Shown: positions 23,801 through 27,906 of the stretch, piece by piece
Layout: each line of letters opens with the position of its first letter
How positions within the stretch are numbered: position 1 is the stretch's first letter
Assembly: GCA_934141445.1 (NCBI GenBank)
Contig: CAKPCF010000024.1
Span: 1-27,906, forward strand
Reading direction: 5' to 3'
Source of the DNA: an uncultured Clostridia bacterium
Lineage (GTDB): Bacteria; Bacillota; Clostridia; TANB77; CAG-508
DNA length: 27,906 bases
Position numbers and translations under genes: made by a program
The notes under the pieces: model-generated
Databases searched by the model: none
What the model was told of the DNA's origin: nothing
Seen by the model: the letters and a program-made list of their open reading frames with translations, nothing else

Positions 23801-24588
23801 TATAAAATTTTTAGCTTTTCTATATCTTTTTGAATTACTAATGTGTGTTTTTCAAGTTCAGAATGATAAAAAATATTTTTTTCAATTATCTGTAAATTAC
23901 AAATTGCATCATATATCTCTTCTCTTAATTCTTGAAGTAAAATTTTTCCCCATTCAGTTTCGGAAAAATCTTTTTCTTCAGTTTGCTTTGAAAATAATGA
24001 TATTTTTTGATGCAACCATTCCTCTGGAAATGGTGAACTTTGTATATATTTGTATATCTTAAGTACAAGTTCTTTAAGTTGCTCATCTCCTCTATAATTT
24101 GCATAAGCTTCAACTAATTTAGCAAAATTTTCATCATTTTCTTCATAAGCATTTTCAAAAATATCATCTAAAGTTTCTTGCCTTAGAAGTTCTATTTCCT
24201 CTTCTGAGCCAATTCTAAAATTAGCAGGCAAATCTATTTCATAAAAATAGTTTCTAATAACATCTAGACAAAATGAGTGTATTGTACAAATATTTGACTT
24301 ACCTAATAATACAATTTGTCTTTGCAAATTTTCATCAAATGGATCTTCATCTAATTTTTTATAAATTGCTTCTAATACTCTTTCTCTCATTTCTGATGCA
24401 GCAGCATTTGTAAATGTAACTACTAGAAGTTTATCTATATCAACTTTATCTTTTATAATTTTTTGTATTATTCGTTCAACTAAAACTGCTGTTTTACCAC
24501 TACCTGCAGCTGCCGCAACTAATATATTTTCACCTTTTTCATAAATTGCAGATTTTTGTTCTTCTGTCCACTTTACTTCATTTCCCAT
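20812..24588 (-). CDS. addA: ATP-dependent helicase/nuclease subunit A (AddA)
   Basis: AddA is the helicase-nuclease that, with AddB, resects double-strand breaks for RecA-dependent repair. The 1258 residues show the UvrD/Rep superfamily 1 motifs: Walker A AAAAGSGKT (25-33), motif Ia VTFTNAAASEMRERV (57-71), motif II IAIDEYQD (397-404), motif III VGDVKQSIYKFR (425-436), then IMSIHKSKGLEFPIVFL and LYVALTRAKEKLII. A Glu/Asp/Lys-rich insertion (about 530-575) breaks the helicase region. The C-terminal RecB-type nuclease is intact: H in GTLVHF, D in QGIIDLYF, and D1205/K1207 in VDYKTD. AddB normally lies directly upstream, but here the upstream neighbour is a divergent gene. GAGGGAG lies about 12 nt from the ATG. 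Confidence 0.96.
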   Translation of the reverse strand: MGNEVKWTEEQKSAIYEKGENILVAAAAGSGKTAVLVERIIQKIIKDKVDIDKLLVVTFTNAAASEMRERVLEAIYKKLDEDPFDENLQRQIVLLGKSNICTIHSFCLDVIRNYFYEIDLPANFRIGSEEEIELLRQETLDDIFENAYEENDENFAKLVEAYANYRGDEQLKELVLKIYKYIQSSPFPEEWLHQKISLFSKQTEEKDFSETEWGKILLQELREEIYDAICNLQIIEKNIFYHSELEKHTLVIQKDIEKLKILYEYTEKSWNLTYEFASTFKFDLWPRDKVVMDLKDKAKSARDIVKKKVQDILKSIMIYNSVEAFEDIYAMYDILTYLEDIILKFDKEFKKRKKDKNMIDFGDIEHYALKILVKKDENGNTVPTDIAKMYQEKFEEIAIDEYQDSNQVQEYILSTISKGNNIFMVGDVKQSIYKFRQACPDLFLDKYERYTKTKTGNGLKIQLFKNFRSRCNILDFTNIIFENIMSKDLGDLDYTEEEYLNLGASFEEAENSYANSELAKTEMLLIDMQDPEEEKDIWKDENSEESTNLNKEKNEVDSKKEDDKQEDEENSYKVLEKEELEAKLVAKKIKEILESGICVIDKKKGPRKVTYKDIVILLRSTSRLAPIYEKELINNNIPVYSDANSEYLDTYEIQTIINTLKILDNPMDDIALVSVMRSEIGGFTDNELIEIRLENREGSFYQSLVDASIKLSDGIQEKVKRFLNNIEKWKNKSKYSSLSELIWQIYTETGFYNYVSLMNNGSLRKANLKKLFESAKSYENSSFKGLFNFIRFIEKIKIGSGDLSPAKMIGENENVVRIMSIHKSKGLEFPIVFLSSTGKRINLQDLNDNILLHQKIGLGPEYINYARNIHYSTAAKQAIKILSRKESISEEMRILYVALTRAKEKLIITGIGKEIQKELEKKDELLEIYHSREKINPILLKRYITYQDWIELIHLNGKLKEQMNLTIIPKKELMNDEVTEEQEIKEFPFNTKIDNNEIEKSLKYKYPYEISTQLPLKSTVSKIKGMQEDTETFELETDLVNEQYMFELPSGVKQEEVTNEFLIKNKLNLENQKPKFLIETEKVTNSEKGTLVHFILQKIDFKKSYTMEELEKFINSFVLNNSISQLQADNINKKKILDFLNSGFAIKLKNAKRIYKEKTFCTKLKAKDVFKNVDFPESENETSILVQGIIDLYFQDENGEWILVDYKTDYATNESELVEKYKKQLEIYKKALEDELGEKVSHTYIYSIYLNKEIELFA

Positions 24589-24623
24589 TTGTACTAAAAA
24601 CTCCCTCTATATTTCTTTTAAAA

Positions 24624-24653
24624 ATCTTATCACATTTTTAGAAAGATTTACAA
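24624..24653 (-). promoter_or_regulatory. Candidate addA promoter
   Basis: TTGTAA (24648-24653) and TAAGAT (24624-24629) are 18 nt apart on the minus strand, about 35 nt before the addA ATG. The -10 and spacer overlap the first of two 17-bp direct repeats. Confidence 0.55.
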
Positions 24654-24704
24654 CATGTTTTATCACATTTTTAGAAGCATTTTATCATATAAAAATCACA
24701 TTTT
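24627..24704. repeat. Direct repeats in the addA divergent intergenic region
   Basis: TTATCACATTTTTAGAA occurs at 24627-24643 and identically at 24660-24676, 33 bp apart. A partial third copy (ATCACATTTT) is at 24695-24704. The first copy overlays the addA promoter and the others lie between it and the divergent gene, an arrangement typical of operator sites. Confidence 0.6.
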
Positions 24705-24807
24705 CAGGAAATGCATATATTTCTAATAATTGTGCATATTAAATATAATTAAAAATCAAATCTTATATTATCAAATGAACTATATGTTCATTTTGCAAGG
24801 GGGAATT

Positions 24808-25233
24808 ATGGACGATTTAACAATTTTAAATGAACTTCATAAAGGAATTACTATGGGAATGTCTGCCATTGAAGAAGTGTCAGACAAGGTTTCTGAGCAA
24901 AATTTTCAAGATGAACTTAGCTTTCAATACAATAGATATCGTGACTCTTTAGACAAAATTGATGCAAAATTTGAACAAGCTGGTGAAATACCTGATGATG
25001 TAGAAGTTGGCACAAAAATGATGGGTTGGATGGGAATTCAAATGAATACTTTAAAAGATAAAAGTAATTCTCAAATTTCAGAACTACTAATTCAAGGAAA
25101 TGATATGGGAATAATTAAAGGTGTAAAACTTTTAAATCAAAATCCTCAAGCACCACAAGAAGTTAAAGATATTTTAGATGGCTTTATTCGTTTGCAAGAA
25201 AATAATATTGAAAGATTAAAGAAATTTTTGTAA
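24808..25233 (+). CDS. Small all-helical protein, possibly ferritin-like (DUF2383-type)
   Basis: This encodes a 141-residue acidic soluble protein. AAGGGGG (24798-24803) precedes the ATG at 24808, which was preferred over an upstream start at 24730. The pattern LNELHKGITMGMSAIEEVSDKV, then FQDELSFQYNRYRDSLDKI, and two further amphipathic helices suggests a four-helix bundle, as in DUF2383 and related ferritin-like families. No complete set of metal-ligand Glu/His pairs is evident, so metal binding should not be assumed. It is divergent from addA and shares its control region. Its 3' end converges on the small membrane-protein gene through a common terminator. Confidence 0.7.
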   Translation: MDDLTILNELHKGITMGMSAIEEVSDKVSEQNFQDELSFQYNRYRDSLDKIDAKFEQAGEIPDDVEVGTKMMGWMGIQMNTLKDKSNSQISELLIQGNDMGIIKGVKLLNQNPQAPQEVKDILDGFIRLQENNIERLKKFL

Positions 25234-25288
25234 TTTGAAACAAAATACTTTTATTCAAATATATTTTTAATAAGCTTTTGCATAAAAG

Positions 25289-25312
25289 AAAAGGGCTATT
25301 ACTAGCCCTTTT
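25289..25312. terminator. Bidirectional terminator
   Basis: A perfect 10-bp stem (AAAAGGGCTA with TAGCCCTTTT) and a 4-nt loop lie between the convergent genes ending at 25233 and 25326. Confidence 0.85.
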
Positions 25313-25325
25313 ATCTATAAAATAA

Positions 25326-25610
25326 CTACTCTATACCTTCTGCATCCATGTCACTTGTTCCAAATGGATTTGGATTATAATCTGGATTATCTATATATAT
25401 TTGTAAACTTGCTTCATCTTCTCCACTTGCTATTATCTCATTTGTTATTTCATTTTTTATATAATATTCTCCAGTTTCCTCATTGTACTTTATATCACTT
25501 ATAGCATTATTTGTTTGAACATTATTTTTCTTATTCTTGTTAATTGCAACTACTGCGATAATCAACACTATGGCAAAAACAATTAAAAATATAATTTTTT
25601 TGTCCTTCAT
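25326..25610 (-). CDS. Small N-terminally anchored membrane protein
   Basis: This encodes a 94-residue protein with a basic start (MKDKK), one transmembrane helix (about 5-23) and a short Asn/Glu/Asp-rich extracellular part. That part contains YNEETGEYYIKNEITNEIIA, a short strand-turn-strand motif, and ends in SDMDAEGIE. The ATG at 25610 was chosen over a longer frame (to 25646) because a GGGAG site lies just upstream. There is no lipobox cysteine. The function is unknown; I recognise no family. A promoter lies at 25651-25680. Confidence 0.7.
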   Translation of the reverse strand: MKDKKIIFLIVFAIVLIIAVVAINKNKKNNVQTNNAISDIKYNEETGEYYIKNEITNEIIASGEDEASLQIYIDNPDYNPNPFGTSDMDAEGIE

Positions 25611-25650
25611 TTTATATCTCCCTTCTTTAGTAATATATAAACACAATATT

Positions 25651-25680
25651 ATTATAACCTTTTGATATAGATATTTGCAA
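25651..25680 (-). promoter_or_regulatory. Promoter of the small membrane protein
   Basis: TTGCAA (25675-25680) and TATAAT (25651-25656) are 18 nt apart on the minus strand, about 40 nt upstream of the ATG at 25610. It separates this gene from the LRR gene. Confidence 0.6.
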
Positions 25681-25710
25681 TAGTTTATTGCTTAAAATTA
25701 AATCAAAATT

Positions 25711-27906
25711 TTATTTTTCCAAAACGGTCCAGTTTGTTCCACTTTGTGTTAATGAACTTTTATCAATTATTCCCTTATTTCCAGAAATGTATAATTTTTT
25801 TAATTTATATTTTTTATTTAAATCAACAAAAATATCTAATACATTGTATCTTATCATTTTTCCATTTTCATCATAGTATGTTGATGTATCTGTAATTGAA
25901 TTATTTCTTATGTTAATTGATTCTAAATTATGCAAATTTGAGAAAACTTGTAATCCTGTTGAAATATAGTTATTATTTAAAGTAAGTGAACTTAGTATGC
26001 TAAGATTTCCTATATTTTCCACATCAGTTATTGCATTATTATGAAAATCAACATTTGTTAAATTAGATAAATTTGATATTCCAGAAATATCTATAAGGTT
26101 GGTATCAGAAATAGTAAGAGAAGATAATTGTGTAAGTTCTGCTACACAGTCTAGATTTTTTATTGTCATCCAATGTAAATCTAATTTTTTAAGATTTTTT
26201 AAATTTTTCAAACCATTTAATGTATTTATATCATTATAATTTATTTTTCCATTCCAACTTGCGCCACCTATTTTCAAGACTTCAAGATTTTCGCAACCTT
26301 GCAATACACCAAAATCTGATACTTTTACATTTATTAAAATTTCTAAATCCACTAATTTTTTACATTTATTTCCAACTTCATTTAATACTGTCTGTATAGT
26401 ACTTGCATTTTGTCTAAAATAAGCTGTTTGTAAATTTGAATTTTCAGTAAATTGCACAATTACCGTTCCTTGTCCAACATATAAATATTCTGTTTCATCT
26501 GGAATATTTACATTTCCTAGTGTCATTGCTCCAAAAGTTATATTTTTTAATTTTATACATTTTGATAAGTCTATATTTAAATTTGAATTTTTATAAGGAT
26601 AACTTTGCTGTCCAAATTTTAAATTAGTTAAATCTGTACACTTCTCTAATGTTTTTAAAACATTAGTACTATTACAAACTAAGCTAGAAGTATAAGAATC
26701 AAATATATGTTTTGATTTTCCTTCACTTTGTGTTGCTAAACTACTTTCTGAAATTCTATTAACAGTCTTTTGAATTTTACTTAAATCTATATCATCATTA
26801 TTTATAGCAAGAATTCCAAGTTTCGTATTATTTTCCACTAAGGTTAATCCTTTATTTCCTTCAGTTGTTACTAATGTATCTCTTAAGTCTAACATAGTTA
26901 TTTCTGTAAGTTTGGTTATAAAGCTAAAATCACTAAATTTTATATTATATAGTGATAATTCTGTTAGCTTTGTAAAATTAGAAATAACTTCATTTAATAA
27001 ATTATTTAATTCTGTTTCAGTTAATGTTTTCCCACTACTATTCACAAATTTTGTATCACTCAAACTTAAATATGTAAGTTTAGTGCAACTCCTTAAAGAT
27101 TTAAATTGTAAGTCTGTTATTGTTTGAGAATCCAAACTTAATTTAGTGATATTATCATCAGTCAAACTCAAACTATATTTAGATGCATATGTTGTATTTT
27201 TAGCATTGTATATCAAAGATTTTATCAAAGCCATATCATCATCTGGTATTGTTGTTATATCGTCTAAATATATATACTGTAAATTAGAACAATCTTTTAA
27301 ATGGCTAATCCACTTTATTTTATTACCTTTTAAATCTATCCAATACAAAGTTTGATTGCCTGCAATAGCACTTAATACATCTTCCGCTCCTTTTACATCT
27401 GAAACATCATCTAATTTATTATATGAAACTTGCAGATATGTCAATTGTGTCTTATTTTCTAATCCTTTAAGTGATTTAATTTGATTGTTGTAAGCTCTCA
27501 AATAATATAAGTTTGAAAAATCTGATAAAGCTTCTAATTTTTCAATTTTATTATTATCTATATAAAGATATTTCACTGCTTTTTTAGTTGTATCTGTTAA
27601 CATTGATAATGCTGATATATCAGATAACTCCGCATTAAAATTGACTGAATCAGCTCTAAAAGTTGGTGTTCCTAACCAGCTTGCTGTAGATGCATCATAT
27701 TTTCCAAAGAAACCTAGATAATTCAAGTTTGGCAAATCATAGTTTGAAAGTTGTTTGCCAAGCTTAAACACTTCATCATTTGTTGTTTGTAAAAAATACA
27801 ATTGTTGAAGTTTGCTACCTAGTTTTCCGATTGCTGAATAATCACCAATTGTTGACCTTTTTATAAAAATATAATACAGTTGACTACAATTTTCTATACC
27901 ATTTAA
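25711..27906 (-). CDS. Leucine-rich-repeat protein, 5' end outside the window
   Basis: At least 731 codons of one continuous frame run off the right edge. A TTG at 27801 is not the start, because LRR-like coding (LNGIENCSQLYYIFI ... GSKLQQLYFL) continues up to base 27906. The visible part is almost wholly LRR of the SDS22/internalin kind, for example LYIDNNKIEKLEALSDFSNL, LQVSYNKLDDVSDVKG and LTLNNNYISTGLQVFSNLHN. More irregular repeats in the middle contain Cys-Thr-x-Leu steps. The protein ends inside an LRR-like unit (LKKLYISGNKGI) with no LPxTG, GW or other anchor, so any anchor or signal must be N-terminal, beyond the window. Such proteins are usually surface or secreted binding proteins; the ligand is unknown. 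Confidence 0.9.
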   Translation of the reverse strand, partial: LNGIENCSQLYYIFIKRSTIGDYSAIGKLGSKLQQLYFLQTTNDEVFKLGKQLSNYDLPNLNYLGFFGKYDASTASWLGTPTFRADSVNFNAELSDISALSMLTDTTKKAVKYLYIDNNKIEKLEALSDFSNLYYLRAYNNQIKSLKGLENKTQLTYLQVSYNKLDDVSDVKGAEDVLSAIAGNQTLYWIDLKGNKIKWISHLKDCSNLQYIYLDDITTIPDDDMALIKSLIYNAKNTTYASKYSLSLTDDNITKLSLDSQTITDLQFKSLRSCTKLTYLSLSDTKFVNSSGKTLTETELNNLLNEVISNFTKLTELSLYNIKFSDFSFITKLTEITMLDLRDTLVTTEGNKGLTLVENNTKLGILAINNDDIDLSKIQKTVNRISESSLATQSEGKSKHIFDSYTSSLVCNSTNVLKTLEKCTDLTNLKFGQQSYPYKNSNLNIDLSKCIKLKNITFGAMTLGNVNIPDETEYLYVGQGTVIVQFTENSNLQTAYFRQNASTIQTVLNEVGNKCKKLVDLEILINVKVSDFGVLQGCENLEVLKIGGASWNGKINYNDINTLNGLKNLKNLKKLDLHWMTIKNLDCVAELTQLSSLTISDTNLIDISGISNLSNLTNVDFHNNAITDVENIGNLSILSSLTLNNNYISTGLQVFSNLHNLESINIRNNSITDTSTYYDENGKMIRYNVLDIFVDLNKKYKLKKLYISGNKGIIDKSSLTQSGTNWTVLEK

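Noticed and set aside
24589..24730. CRISPR-like array from the spaced repeats
   Set aside because: Only two full copies and one partial copy, with a promoter overlapping the first; fits operator sites rather than repeats and spacers.

Overview
The window is AT-rich chromosomal DNA from a low-GC Gram-positive bacterium, most likely a gut-type member of the Clostridia. The grounds are AddA rather than RecB, an ftsE-ftsX operon followed by coiled-coil M23 hydrolases, a split transketolase, strong AGGAGG-type ribosome binding sites, TTGACA/TATAAT promoters with 17-nt spacers, and five tRNA genes that encode their CCA ends. Almost every gene is on the minus strand. The exceptions are the left-most gene, a 56-residue ribbon-helix-helix gene and a small helical-protein gene.

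Layout. 1-1344: a lone plus-strand orphan gene, visibly richer in GC than its neighbours, with its own promoter and a bidirectional terminator. 1383-3851: lysS followed by a HipA/CtkA-like kinase, probably one transcript. 3872-5010: a single-pass membrane protein with an extracellular calcium-loop domain. 5132-9277: a region of unknown genes next to a tRNA cluster. It holds a two-gene unit (a 144-aa protein, then a 726-aa protein with an HELLH metallopeptidase signature), a 43-residue coding remnant, and a separate 381-aa gene. 9331-9834: a tiny promoter-hairpin unit, tandem 11-bp repeats, and the tRNA-Val/Asp/Phe operon with promoter and terminator. 9835-10190: a very AT-rich tract ending in four clustered DnaA boxes. 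10350-11150: a small RHH protein convergent with a second GC-richer orphan. 11208-11481: the tRNA-His/Gln operon.

11555-17110 is a cell-envelope block: ftsE, ftsX and two paralogous EnvC/PcsB-like M23 hydrolases in tight array, then an S41/CtpA-type protease. FtsEX is known to switch on coiled-coil peptidoglycan hydrolases, so the order suggests a hydrolase-activation module. 17309-20636 carries the two transketolase subunits, upp, and a membrane-anchored protein of unknown function. Two near-identical ~135-bp inverted-repeat elements lie in opposite orientation at 17160-17296 and 20667-20802. 20812-24653 is addA, with no adjacent addB, and its promoter overlaps a repeated 17-bp motif. 24808-25680 holds a small helical protein and a small membrane-anchored protein. 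25711 to the right edge is a leucine-rich-repeat protein whose 5' end lies outside the window.

No CRISPR array, intact insertion sequence or rRNA was seen. The points most worth a second look are the DnaA-box cluster away from dnaA, the inverted-repeat elements whose arms differ together, the kinase behind lysS, and the uncharacterised metallopeptidase operon beside the tRNA cluster.
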